Of a DNA stretch of 64,000 nt, positions 1 to 6,877 are shown one piece after another. A model generated the notes under the pieces. It saw only the letters and a program-made list of their open reading frames with translations. It searched no databases and had not been told where the DNA came from. Source of the stretch: Terracoccus sp. 273MFTsu3.1 (lineage in GTDB: Bacteria; Actinomycetota; Actinomycetes; Actinomycetales; Dermatophilaceae); assembly GCF_000383675.1 (NCBI RefSeq), contig NZ_KB911825.1, positions 298,487 to 362,486 on the forward strand, given 5' to 3'. The position numbers and the translations under genes were made by a program. Position 1 is the first letter of the stretch; every line of letters begins with the position of its first letter.

Positions 1-168
1 CGCCACGGCGACCGCCCCGTGGGGCTCTTTGCCGAACTGTCGGCGGGCATGACGGTGAGGTCGATCCGCGCCCGCCCCTTTCGCGTCGAGATCGACCTCA
101 CCGGCGGTCTCGCCTGCACCGTGTCCCCACACGGCGCCGGGCGCGAACCGCCTCCTCCCTACCAATGA
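1..168 (+). CDS. C-terminal end of an unidentified protein (cut by window edge)
   Basis: An open frame enters from the left edge and ends at TGA 166-168, giving 55 residues. Almost every third codon position is G or C, as in the real genes of this window, so I treat it as coding although no start is visible. The visible part is mostly beta-prone and ends in a proline-rich tail (PPPPYQ). I do not recognise the family. The next gene starts about 100 bases downstream on the same strand with its own promoter-like element, so no operon is implied. Confidence 0.55.
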   Translation, partial: RHGDRPVGLFAELSAGMTVRSIRARPFRVEIDLTGGLACTVSPHGAGREPPPPYQ

Positions 169-173
169 CATAG

Positions 174-206
174 ACGTGTCGAGGACCCGTTTCATGACGG
201 GATTCG
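174..206. repeat. Copy 1 of a ~30-bp intergenic repeat (GACGTGYCG..ACCCRTTTCATGAC)
   Basis: This stretch matches 3231-3260 over about 30 bases (GACGTG, then ACCCRTTTCATGAC, then GGRTT). Here it carries a short inverted repeat CCCGT..ACGGG around TTCATG. It lies just upstream of the tetR gene. Function unknown; a shared operator is one possibility. Confidence 0.45.
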
Positions 207-259
207 GCAAGAAAGTCGAGTCCGGTCTCGTCCGCCCCGGCCGACGAGACCGGGACAGG

Positions 260-265
260 CACAAT
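260..265 (+). promoter_or_regulatory. Leaderless-type -10 element of the TetR gene
   Basis: CACAAT followed by a 6-nt spacer and GTG 272 gives the geometry seen at many genes here (TANNNT-like hexamer, 6-7 nt, start codon). It supports GTG 272 over the upstream GTG 176. Confidence 0.45.
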
Positions 266-271
266 GGCGGC

Positions 272-928
272 GTGACCGCCGACCGTTCAAACCGCGCCGA
301 CCGCTCCCGCCCTCGCGCCCGGATGACCGGTCCGGAACGTCGAGAGCAGCTCATCGCAGTCGGCCGCAAGCTCTTCGCCGACAAGGGTTTCGAGGCGACG
401 ACGGTCGAGGAGGTCGCCGCCAAGGCGAGCGTCTCCAAGCCGGTCGTCTACGAGCACTTCGGCGGCAAGGAGGGCCTCTACGCCGTCGTCGTGGACCGAG
501 AGATCCAGGCGCTGATGGGCGGCATCAGCACGGCGCTCGAGGAGCCGGAAGGGGCGCGGGTCCTGCTCGAGCGGGCCACGCTCGCCCTGCTCGACTACAT
601 CGAACGCGACCCGTCGGGCTTCCGCATCCTCGTGCGGGACTCGCCGCCGGGCCAGTCGACCGGATCGTTCGCGAGCGTCCTCGGTGACGTCGCGGTCCAG
701 GTCGAGCACCTGCTCGCCGCCGAGTTCAAGCAGCGCGGCCTCGACCCCAGGTCCGCACCGATCCACGCGCAGATGCTCGTCGGGATGGTGGCCCTGACCG
801 GGCAGTGGTGGCTGGATCGGCGCAAGTTCAAGAAGGACCAGGTCGCAGCGCACCTCGTCAACCTCGCCTGGAACGGTCTCTCGGGCCTCGACCGCACGCC
901 GCGGCTCGTCACCGTCCCCCACCGCTGA
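272..928 (+). CDS. TetR/AcrR family transcriptional regulator
   Basis: A 218-residue one-component repressor. The N-terminal helix-turn-helix (about residues 45-63, containing VEEVAAKASVSKPVVYEHF) is typical of TetR proteins: it binds DNA as a dimer and is released by a ligand bound in the C-terminal helical domain (about 90-210). The frame stays open to GTG 176, but the extra residues are arginine-rich and unlike the family, and GTG 272 has a -10-like CACAAT at leaderless spacing. The ligand and targets cannot be read from the sequence. The gene is convergent with the sigma factor gene, and a repeat cluster separates them. Confidence 0.9.
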   Translation: MTADRSNRADRSRPRARMTGPERREQLIAVGRKLFADKGFEATTVEEVAAKASVSKPVVYEHFGGKEGLYAVVVDREIQALMGGISTALEEPEGARVLLERATLALLDYIERDPSGFRILVRDSPPGQSTGSFASVLGDVAVQVEHLLAAEFKQRGLDPRSAPIHAQMLVGMVALTGQWWLDRRKFKKDQVAAHLVNLAWNGLSGLDRTPRLVTVPHR

Positions 929-937
929 GCCCCGCAA

Positions 938-1082
938 CTCGAGTGAGCGCCCCGTCACACACGAGTGAGCGCCCCGCCCACCGCCATGTGACGAAAGGGA
1001 CGACGGCACCACTCGAGTGTGGTTGCGCGCTCACTCGAGTGTGGTTGGGCGCTCACTCGAGTGTGGTTGGGCGCTCACTCGA
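938..1082. repeat. Tandem 22-bp repeats plus inverted copies between convergent genes
   Basis: Three head-to-tail 22-bp units begin with ACTCGAGTGTGGTTG and end in GCGCTC, at 1011-1032, 1033-1054 and 1055-1076, followed by a partial unit to 1082. Two inverted relatives (ACTCGAGTGAGCGCC near 939 and ACGAGTGAGCGCC near 961) lie just upstream and can pair with them. The block separates the tetR and sigma factor stop codons, so it probably acts as a bidirectional terminator, though it is more elaborate than a simple hairpin. Confidence 0.8.
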
Positions 1083-1094
1083 CGGGGTGGGCGG

Positions 1095-2933
1095 TCAGGT
1101 GGGGCGGAGGGTCTCGGTCCACGTGTCGCCTGCGGCGTCGGTGACGCGCACGGTGACGGACTGGACCCCGCCGGTGCCGGACTGCTCGAGCAGCGCCTGA
1201 CCCCGCTCGCCCGTGCAGCGAACCGCCTCCGCGCTCGTCTGGGCGCACGTCCAGCTGGAGTTGCGCACCGAGAGCGTGCCCGCGCCGGACGCGTTGCTGA
1301 TGCGTACCGTCATCGAGCCCTCGACCTGGGAGCGCACGCGCACGGAGATCCGTGCCGGGTCGCGACCGGACACGAGGCGGACGGTGATGGTGGGCGCGGC
1401 GCCACCCGGCTGCGGCGCGGGGGGTGCCGGGGGCGTCGTGCTCGGCGCCGGCGGCGTCGGGCTGGGCGACGGTGGTCTCGTCGTCGGCGGGGCCGGCGGC
1501 GTGGTCGTCGGGGGCGTCGCGGGCTGGCCCGTGGCCGTGCCCGTCGCGGGCGCCGGGGGCGCTCCACGGCTGTCCGCGGGAGTCACACCCCGAGGCACGG
1601 GGGTGCCGTCGACCGTTGACGGAGACTGACCGGAGTCGCCCACGGCGCCGTCGGAGGACGTCGCACGACTCACGGCCGACGGGATGGCCGAGGCGCTGAT
1701 GGTCCGGGTCGGCAGGCCGGTCGGAGAGGTCGGACTCGACTTCACGACCGAACGAGGCGAGGCCCCCGGGACGGCGCGTGCACCCGACCCCCCGACGGTC
1801 CCGGGCGCGGCGCTCGTCACGGTCGGAGTCGGTGGGGCCGTCGCCGATGGCGCCGCCAGCGAGGCGCCGGGCAGGGCCAGCGCGCCGGCGACGCCCGCGG
1901 ACACCGCGAGCCCCGCGACGAGTCCGGTGACCCGACTCGCCACCTGTGCGACGACGTCGACCGACGTGCCGGACGACGAGGAGGACGATGAGGACGCACG
2001 CCCCCCGGCGCTGGACGAGGCAGCTCCCCCGCCCTTCGCAGCAGCCGCACCCGCAGCCCCCGCCGCACCCGCCGAGCCCGCTGCGCCGGAGAGGCCGGCG
2101 ACCGCGGACAGGCTGACGAAGCCCGGCGTCCCGAGCCCGGCCAGCAGAGCGAGAGGCACGACGAGGGCAGGGAAGCCGTCGTGGATGACCCGCAGGTCGG
2201 CGGCGATGGCTGCGGCGTGCGGGCACTCGGCGACGTGCGCCTCGGCGCGTTCGGTCTGCCGCTTGGGCAAGCGCCCGCGGATGAGCGCCCCGAGATGGCT
2301 CACGGTCCAGCGGCACTCGTCGGTGTCGGCCGCGGCGAGGCCGCGCTCGGCCCTGGCGTCGAGGTAGAGCGCACGCAGCGACTCACGGGCCCGCATGGCC
2401 CGGACGCTGACGGCGTTGGCGGTCATGCCGAGGGCCGGCGCGACGGCGCGCGGGGCGGCACCCTCGACCGTGGTGTGCCACAGGACCCGCTGGTCGCGCT
2501 CGGAGAGCCCGGCGAAGGCCTCCCGGACGAGGGCGAGCCCTTCGTCGTCGGTCGCGAGCCCCGCGAAGGGGTCGTCGACCGGGTCGGCGAGGACCTCGAG
2601 GTCGTCGGCCTCGGTCGGCACGACGCGCAGGTCGCGTCGGCCCTGGTCGATGGCGACGGACCGCACGGCGGAGAGGAAGTACGCCCGGAAGTGCTCGTCG
2701 GGTCCCTTGCCCGCGCGGATCAGCGCGAGGACCCGCGCGGCGGCCTCGGCGACGATGTCCTCCGGGGCCGAGCGGGCCCGGTGACGTCCCGCGACGGCAT
2801 ACGCGGCCGGCAGGTGGCGACGCCACAGCTCGCCGAACGCCTCGGCGGAGCCTTCGCGGGTCCGGGCGAGGAGGGACACGTCAGGGGCCAAGGCCCACGC
2901 CTCGCTCGACCACAAGGTCGCGTCTGCCGACAA
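1095..2933 (-). CDS. Membrane-tethered ECF-like sigma factor with a large extracytoplasmic domain
   Basis: About 612 residues from a TTG start at 2933 (GAGAGGG just upstream); the frame is open further, but that extension is arginine-rich and non-homologous in look. Residues ~15-90 resemble sigma region 2 (SAEAFGELWRRHLPAAYAVA) and ~125-180 region 4 with its helix-turn-helix. A short segment with HVAEC recalls an incomplete anti-sigma zinc finger. Hydrophobic Ala/Gly-rich stretches then suggest membrane crossing, followed by a long Pro/Thr/Ser linker and a C-terminal beta-rich domain of ~95 residues with one cysteine pair (WTC..VRC). Sigma factors with C-terminal membrane extensions are known in Actinobacteria; ligand and regulon here are unknown. 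It is divergent from the photolyase gene. Confidence 0.75.
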   Translation of the reverse strand: MSADATLWSSEAWALAPDVSLLARTREGSAEAFGELWRRHLPAAYAVAGRHRARSAPEDIVAEAAARVLALIRAGKGPDEHFRAYFLSAVRSVAIDQGRRDLRVVPTEADDLEVLADPVDDPFAGLATDDEGLALVREAFAGLSERDQRVLWHTTVEGAAPRAVAPALGMTANAVSVRAMRARESLRALYLDARAERGLAAADTDECRWTVSHLGALIRGRLPKRQTERAEAHVAECPHAAAIAADLRVIHDGFPALVVPLALLAGLGTPGFVSLSAVAGLSGAAGSAGAAGAAGAAAAKGGGAASSSAGGRASSSSSSSSGTSVDVVAQVASRVTGLVAGLAVSAGVAGALALPGASLAAPSATAPPTPTVTSAAPGTVGGSGARAVPGASPRSVVKSSPTSPTGLPTRTISASAIPSAVSRATSSDGAVGDSGQSPSTVDGTPVPRGVTPADSRGAPPAPATGTATGQPATPPTTTPPAPPTTRPPSPSPTPPAPSTTPPAPPAPQPGGAAPTITVRLVSGRDPARISVRVRSQVEGSMTVRISNASGAGTLSVRNSSWTCAQTSAEAVRCTGERGQALLEQSGTGGVQSVTVRVTDAAGDTWTETLRPT

Positions 2934-3091
2934 CCCTCTCGCCCTTCTCCTGCCCCGGTGCGGGTCAGTCTGCCAACCGGCGGGGCAGGCGTCGAGTCGG
3001 AGCGCGGGCGCGTCCGAGATCAGGACGAAACAGTCCGGATCGGGCCCTGCGCCAGCACCTCGGTCGGAGCCCCGTCGAGGCGCGCGGTGGG

Positions 3092-3149
3092 CAGGTTTCG
3101 TCCTTCCGAATGATCCCCTCCACGAAACCACGCGGAAGGACGAAACCTG
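3092..3149. repeat. 17-bp perfect inverted repeat (CAGGTTTCGTCCTTCCG)
   Basis: Left arm 3092-3108 and right arm 3133-3149 are exact reverse complements around a 24-base loop. The loop contains another CACGAAACCACG, and a further GGACGAAAC lies near 3023. It sits between divergent genes, so operator or attenuator roles are more likely than termination. A miniature mobile element is also possible. Confidence 0.85.
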
Positions 3150-3230
3150 GCGGCACCACCGAAGACAACCCGTAGGGGCCACTCCCTCCCCTGACCAAGC
3201 GGGAGACCCCTGCGGTGCCGTCATCTGTAT

Positions 3231-3273
3231 GACGTGCCGGGACCCATTTCATGACACGGTTTCCCGAAATGGG
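3231..3273. repeat. Copy 2 of the ~30-bp repeat, with an 8-bp inverted repeat
   Basis: Bases 3231-3260 match 174-206 (GACGTGCCG, then ACCCATTTCATGACACGG). CCCATTTC (3243-3250) is exactly inverted as GAAATGGG (3266-3273). Confidence 0.5.
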
Positions 3274-3426
3274 CCGAAATGCCGGAAATTGACTCAGATT
3301 TTCTCCCCGAGCGAGATGGCTGGCGTCGACGAGACCCTGGCCTTAACCCGGCGAGACCCACGGTTTACCCGGCGATGCGACGCCCATCCGTGCCGGTGAG
3401 CGCCCCCTGCTGTCGCCGGCCTCGGC

Positions 3427-3468
3427 CATGATGGGGCCGTGCCCCCGACGACGCCGCCGACCCGATGA
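3427..3468 (+). CDS. Leaderless 9-residue leader peptide overlapping the photolyase start
   Basis: A -10-like CATGAT (3427-3432) is followed 6 nt later by GTG 3439, which opens a frame reading MPPTTPPTR and stops at TGA 3466-3468. That stop overlaps the photolyase ATG (3465) as ATGA. The peptide is proline-rich, and Pro-Pro pairs slow ribosomes. It is too short for statistical support, but the geometry recurs at 44177-44215. Coupled translation of the photolyase is the likely consequence if it is used. The listed interval includes the -10 element. Confidence 0.4.
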   Translation, partial: HDGAVPPTTPPTR

Positions 3469-4946
3469 CGAGGCGCTGGCTCTTCGCCGACCAGCTCGGC
3501 CCGCACTTCGACGTGGGGCGTGGGGGCGTCCTGCTCGTCGAGAGCCGTCGGGCGCTGGCGCGGCGACCGTTCCACCGTCAGAAGCTGCACCTCGTGCTCT
3601 CGGCGCTGCGTCACCGGGCAGCCGAGCTCGGTGACTCCGCGACGCTCCTGCGCACCGAGACCTACACCGACGCGCTGCTCGAGGTGGGCGAGCCGGTGCG
3701 CGTCTTCGAGCCGACCTCGCATGCCGCCGAGCGCCTCGTGCGCCGCCTGCTCGCCTCGGGGATGGTCGAGTCCGTCGACCCGACGCCGGGCTACAGCCTG
3801 TCGCGCGAGGACTTCGCCCGGTGGGCCGACGGGCGGCGACGGCTGCGGATGGAGGACTTCTACCGCTTCCAGCGGCAGCGGCTCGACCTGCTCGTCGAGG
3901 GCGACCGGCCCGTCGGCGGTCGCTGGTCGTTCGACGAGGACAACCGCGAGCCCCCGCCCAAGGGAGCCGAGCGTCTCGACGTGCCCGCGCCCTACCGGCC
4001 GCGCGAGGACGACATCGACGCCGAGGTGCGCGACGACCTCGACCGCTGGACGCGCGAAGGCCACGTCCGGCCCACGGGTGTCGACGGGCCACGCCTCTTC
4101 GCCGTGACCCGTCGCGAGGCCCTGGCGGCCCTCGAACGATTCGTCACGCACCGGCTCGGCGCCTTCGGTCCGCACGAGGACGCGATGCTCCGCGGCGACT
4201 GGGCCATGGCGCACAGCCTCCTGTCGGTGCCGCTCAACCTCGGGCTGCTCGACCCGGTCGAGGTCGCCGACCGCGCCGTGCAGGCCTACCGCGACGGCGA
4301 CGCACCCCTCGCCTCGGTCGAGGGCTTCGTGCGCCAGGTCATCGGCTGGCGTGAGTACGTCTGGCACCTCTACTGGCACTTCGGACCCACCTACCGCCGT
4401 CGCAACGCCCTGCAGGCCCGGTCGCCGCTGCCGGACTGGTTCGACCGCCTCGACGCCGACGCCGTCGAGGCCGCGTGCCTGAAGGACGCGGTGGCGGGCG
4501 TGCGCGACCGCGGCTGGGTGCACCACATCCCCCGCCTCATGGTGCTCGGCAACTGGGCGGCGCAGCGCGGCTACGACCCCGACTCGCTGACCGAGTGGTT
4601 CCAGACGCGGTTCGTCGACGGCTACGACTGGGTCATGCCGGCCAACGTCGTCGGGATGAGCCAGCACGCCGACGGCGGCGCGATGGCGACGAAGCCCTAC
4701 GTCTCGGGGGGTGCCTACATCCACCGGATGAGCGACTACTGCGGCGACTGTCGCTACGACCCCAGGAAGCGTGTCGGCGACGACGCCTGCCCCTTCACCG
4801 CCGGCTACTGGGCCTACCTCGACCGCAACGCCGAGCGTCTCGAGGGCAACCACCGGATGGCCCGACCGTTGCAGGGGCGCCAGCGGCTGGCCGACCTCGC
4901 CGAGGTCGTCGCGCAGGAGCGGCAGCGCGGCGACGCAGCACCCTGA
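3465..4946 (+). CDS. FeS-type cryptochrome/photolyase (PhrB-like, probable (6-4) photolyase)
   Basis: 493 residues, the usual length of the FeS-BCP branch of photolyases. It should bind FAD and a [4Fe-4S] cluster and repair UV photoproducts in DNA with blue light. Four cysteines at about 338, 426, 429 and 442 (EAACLKD, YCGDC, DACPF) have spacings of 88, 3 and 13, the pattern I recall for the cluster ligands of Agrobacterium PhrB. The tail shows the FAD-domain look (WREYVWHLYW, GWVHHIPRLMVLGNW, MPANVVGMSQHADGG). ATG 3465 overlaps the stop of a putative leader peptide. The divergent neighbour is a membrane-linked sigma factor, so stress or light control is plausible but unproven. Confidence 0.92.
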   Translation: MTRRWLFADQLGPHFDVGRGGVLLVESRRALARRPFHRQKLHLVLSALRHRAAELGDSATLLRTETYTDALLEVGEPVRVFEPTSHAAERLVRRLLASGMVESVDPTPGYSLSREDFARWADGRRRLRMEDFYRFQRQRLDLLVEGDRPVGGRWSFDEDNREPPPKGAERLDVPAPYRPREDDIDAEVRDDLDRWTREGHVRPTGVDGPRLFAVTRREALAALERFVTHRLGAFGPHEDAMLRGDWAMAHSLLSVPLNLGLLDPVEVADRAVQAYRDGDAPLASVEGFVRQVIGWREYVWHLYWHFGPTYRRRNALQARSPLPDWFDRLDADAVEAACLKDAVAGVRDRGWVHHIPRLMVLGNWAAQRGYDPDSLTEWFQTRFVDGYDWVMPANVVGMSQHADGGAMATKPYVSGGAYIHRMSDYCGDCRYDPRKRVGDDACPFTAGYWAYLDRNAERLEGNHRMARPLQGRQRLADLAEVVAQERQRGDAAP

Positions 4947-4958
4947 GACGAGACCGGG

Positions 4959-5849
4959 TCAGCGCGGGGTGCGGGCCACGGCGAACGTCCGCGTGAAGGG
5001 GAAGAGCACGCCGAAGGCACGACGCGGGTATGCCGTCTCGAGCTCGCGCTCGTAGTCCGTGACGAAGGCGTCTCGCTCCTCACCGTCGAGGACGCCGAGC
5101 ACCGGCCGCAGGCCCGTGCCGCGCACCCACTCGAGCACCGGGTGCGGGCCGCCGGGCTCGCCGCCGAGGACGTGCTGATAGGTCGTCTGCCACACGTCGA
5201 CGTCAGCGGCGCGGTCGAGCAGGAGGGCGGCATACGTCTCCGGGCGGGCCACGGCCTGGGCCCGGTCGAGTCCCGGGCGCAGGTCGGCGGCGCGGGGGTG
5301 GCGCTCCGCGACCTCGCGCATGAGCCGGTGCGACGGCGCGTCGAAGTTCGCGGGGACCTGCATGGCGAACGTGCCTCCGGGCGCGAGGCTCTCGAGCCAC
5401 GCGGGGATGAGACGCAGGTGGCTCGGGACCCACTGGAGCGTGGCGTTCGTGACGAGGACGTCGACCGGCCCGCCGGACTCGGTGGGGTCCCAGTCCTCGG
5501 CGCTCGCCTCGACCCACTCGACACGGTCGTCGGTGTCGAGGGCCCGGGCGCGCTCGAGCATCTCGGGGGAGCTGTCGACGCCGATGATTCGTGCGCCGGG
5601 CCAGCGCTGGGCGAGCCCGAGCGTCAGCTCTCCGGGCCCGCAGCCCAGGTCGACGACGAGCGTGGGGTCGTCGGCGTCGACGCGCGCCAGCAGGTCGGCG
5701 AAGGGGCGTCCGCGGTGGCCGGCGAAGACGGCATACTGCCGCGGGTCCCAGGCGGAGTCGGTCGAGCGAGCAGCGGCGCCCGGGGCGACCGGACGGTCGG
5801 GGGCGGCCTCGACTCCATCAGCAGCAGGCGGGGTGGTGGGCTCGGTCAT
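4959..5849 (-). CDS. tam: Trans-aconitate 2-methyltransferase-like SAM methyltransferase
   Basis: 296 residues from ATG 5849. The class I SAM fold is clear: VVDLGCGPGE at about 65-73, an acidic GVDSSPEML after strand 2, and VLVTNATLQWVPSHLRLIPAW, which resembles trans-aconitate methyltransferases. That enzyme detoxifies trans-aconitate, an inhibitor of aconitase. The family link is good, the substrate less certain. The first ~35 residues are an extra disordered, proline-rich tail. It is divergent from a MarR gene, with a 15-bp MarR-type palindrome between them, so it is probably repressed by that regulator. It ends 12 bases from the photolyase stop. Confidence 0.8.
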   Translation of the reverse strand: MTEPTTPPAADGVEAAPDRPVAPGAAARSTDSAWDPRQYAVFAGHRGRPFADLLARVDADDPTLVVDLGCGPGELTLGLAQRWPGARIIGVDSSPEMLERARALDTDDRVEWVEASAEDWDPTESGGPVDVLVTNATLQWVPSHLRLIPAWLESLAPGGTFAMQVPANFDAPSHRLMREVAERHPRAADLRPGLDRAQAVARPETYAALLLDRAADVDVWQTTYQHVLGGEPGGPHPVLEWVRGTGLRPVLGVLDGEERDAFVTDYERELETAYPRRAFGVLFPFTRTFAVARTPR

Positions 5850-5870
5850 GTCGTCTCGCTTTCTTTCGAT

Positions 5871-5885
5871 GTCAAGAGTCTTGAC
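5871..5885. promoter_or_regulatory. MarR-type operator between tam-like and marR genes
   Basis: GTCAAGA-G-TCTTGAC is a perfect 7-bp inverted repeat with a single central base. It lies between the two divergent start codons and just upstream of the marR -10 element. Its half-site TCTTGA recurs in the palindrome at 6822-6847. Confidence 0.8.
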
Positions 5886-5891
5886 GGCGAC

Positions 5892-5897
5892 TACAGT
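5892..5897 (+). promoter_or_regulatory. Leaderless -10 element of the marR gene
   Basis: TACAGT, a 7-nt spacer, then ATG 5905. It is immediately downstream of the 5871-5885 palindrome, as expected for autorepression. Confidence 0.6.
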
Positions 5898-5904
5898 TGT
5901 GGGC

Positions 5905-6438
5905 ATGAGCGCCGACCGCAGGCCCGCCGACGACGTCGACGAGATCGTCGCGGCCTGGCGCCGGGAACGCCCCGACCTCGACGTGTCGCCGCTCGAGGTG
6001 CTCTCGCGGGTGTCGCGGCTCGCGCGACGGCTCGACCTCGCCCGCGGCTCGGCGTTCTCCGAGCACCTGCTCGACGGATGGGCTTTCGACGTGCTGTCGG
6101 CGCTGCGCCGGGCCGGAGAACCCTACGAGCTGTCGCCCGGCCAGCTGGTGCAGCAGACCCTCGTCACGTCGGGGACGATGACGAACCGCGTCGACCGTCT
6201 CGAGCGCAGCGGCTTCGTCGAGCGGCGTCCCGACCCCGGTGACCGGCGCGGCGTGCTCGTGCGCCTCACCCCGGCGGGTCGCGACGTCGTCGACTCGGCG
6301 ATGGCCGACCTCATCGAGCAGGAGAAGTCGTTGCTCTCGGAGCTGTCGGCGACCGACCGGACCCAGCTGGCCGGGCTGCTGCGGCGGATGCTGGCCCCGC
6401 TCGAACGGCGCGAGACGCGTCGCGACTCGCACGGCTGA
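5905..6438 (+). CDS. MarR family transcriptional regulator
   Basis: 177 residues. Typical winged helix: a dimerisation helix near the N-terminus, the HTH at about 75-110 (SPGQLVQQTLVTSGTMTNRVDRLERSGFV) and the wing (RRPDPGDRRGVLVRLTPAG), followed by a C-terminal dimer helix. MarR proteins bind short palindromes and are released by phenolic ligands or oxidants. Palindromes with TCTTGA half-sites lie at its own promoter (5871-5885) and at the glyoxalase promoter (6822-6847), so it probably controls the methyltransferase, itself and the glyoxalase as one small detoxification regulon. Confidence 0.92.
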   Translation: MSADRRPADDVDEIVAAWRRERPDLDVSPLEVLSRVSRLARRLDLARGSAFSEHLLDGWAFDVLSALRRAGEPYELSPGQLVQQTLVTSGTMTNRVDRLERSGFVERRPDPGDRRGVLVRLTPAGRDVVDSAMADLIEQEKSLLSELSATDRTQLAGLLRRMLAPLERRETRRDSHG

Positions 6439-6452
6439 GGTCCTCACCAAGG

Positions 6453-6815
6453 TCACCGCTGCGCCTGCTGGAACTCCAGCCGGTTGCCGACGGGGTCGAC
6501 GGTGTGGAAGCGGCGCAGGCCCGGGATGTTCTCGTCCCACGTCACGGGCGCGCCCGCCTGCCCGACGGCGCGTGCGAGCGCGTCGACGTCACCGACCGCG
6601 ATGCCGGGATGGGCCTTGCGCGCCGGGACGAAGCCCTCCTCGATGCCGACATGGACCTCGGCGGTGCCGGCCCGGAACCACGCACCGCCCCGGGCGCGCA
6701 GCTGCTCGGGCTTGTCGACCTCGCTCATCCCGAGGACGCCGACGTAGAAGTCGCGCATGGCGGCTTCACACCCGGCCGGACCGGACACCTGGACGTGGTG
6801 CAGGAACATCTCCAT
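6453..6815 (-). CDS. VOC/glyoxalase superfamily protein
   Basis: 120 residues from ATG 6815, one vicinal-oxygen-chelate module pair: FLHHVQVSGP at the start (first metal-ligand strand), AMRDFYVGVLGMSEV, then HTVDPVGNRLEFQQ near the end with the usual terminal Glu. Such enzymes are glyoxalase I-like, dioxygenases or antibiotic-binding proteins; the substrate is not evident. The start is fixed by a 26-bp palindrome directly upstream, with the same half-site as the marR operator. It is convergent with marR, leaving only 14 bases between stops. Confidence 0.85.
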   Translation of the reverse strand: MEMFLHHVQVSGPAGCEAAMRDFYVGVLGMSEVDKPEQLRARGGAWFRAGTAEVHVGIEEGFVPARKAHPGIAVGDVDALARAVGQAGAPVTWDENIPGLRRFHTVDPVGNRLEFQQAQR

Positions 6816-6821
6816 GCCCCC

Positions 6822-6847
6822 AAAGTATCTTGACATCAAGATACTTT
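6822..6847. promoter_or_regulatory. 26-bp perfect palindrome, probable MarR operator of the glyoxalase gene
   Basis: AAAGTATCTTGA-CA-TCAAGATACTTT is a 12-bp perfect inverted repeat 6 bases upstream of the glyoxalase ATG. In GC-rich DNA such an AT-rich palindrome is striking. Its inner TCTTGA..TCAAGA matches the half-sites of 5871-5885. Confidence 0.85.
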
Positions 6848-6877
6848 CAAGAGCCCGGCGACCCCGGGCTCTCGGGG

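Larger units (their letters stand above)
2934..3438. other. Divergent regulatory region between sigma factor and photolyase genes
   Basis: About 500 bases without a convincing gene. It holds a 17-bp perfect inverted repeat (3092-3149), an extra half-site GGACGAAAC near 3023-3031, a second copy of the ACCCRTTTCATGAC repeat with its own 8-bp inverted repeat (3231-3273), and an AT-richer stretch around 3240-3310. Promoters of both flanking genes must lie here. Confidence 0.6.

Noticed and set aside
176..271. Extended start of the TetR protein at GTG 176
   Set aside because: The added residues are Arg-rich and overlap a repeated intergenic motif; GTG 272 has a -10 at leaderless spacing.
3294..4853. 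519-codon minus-strand frame over the photolyase
   Set aside because: Antisense to a complete photolyase with its four cluster cysteines; no family features.
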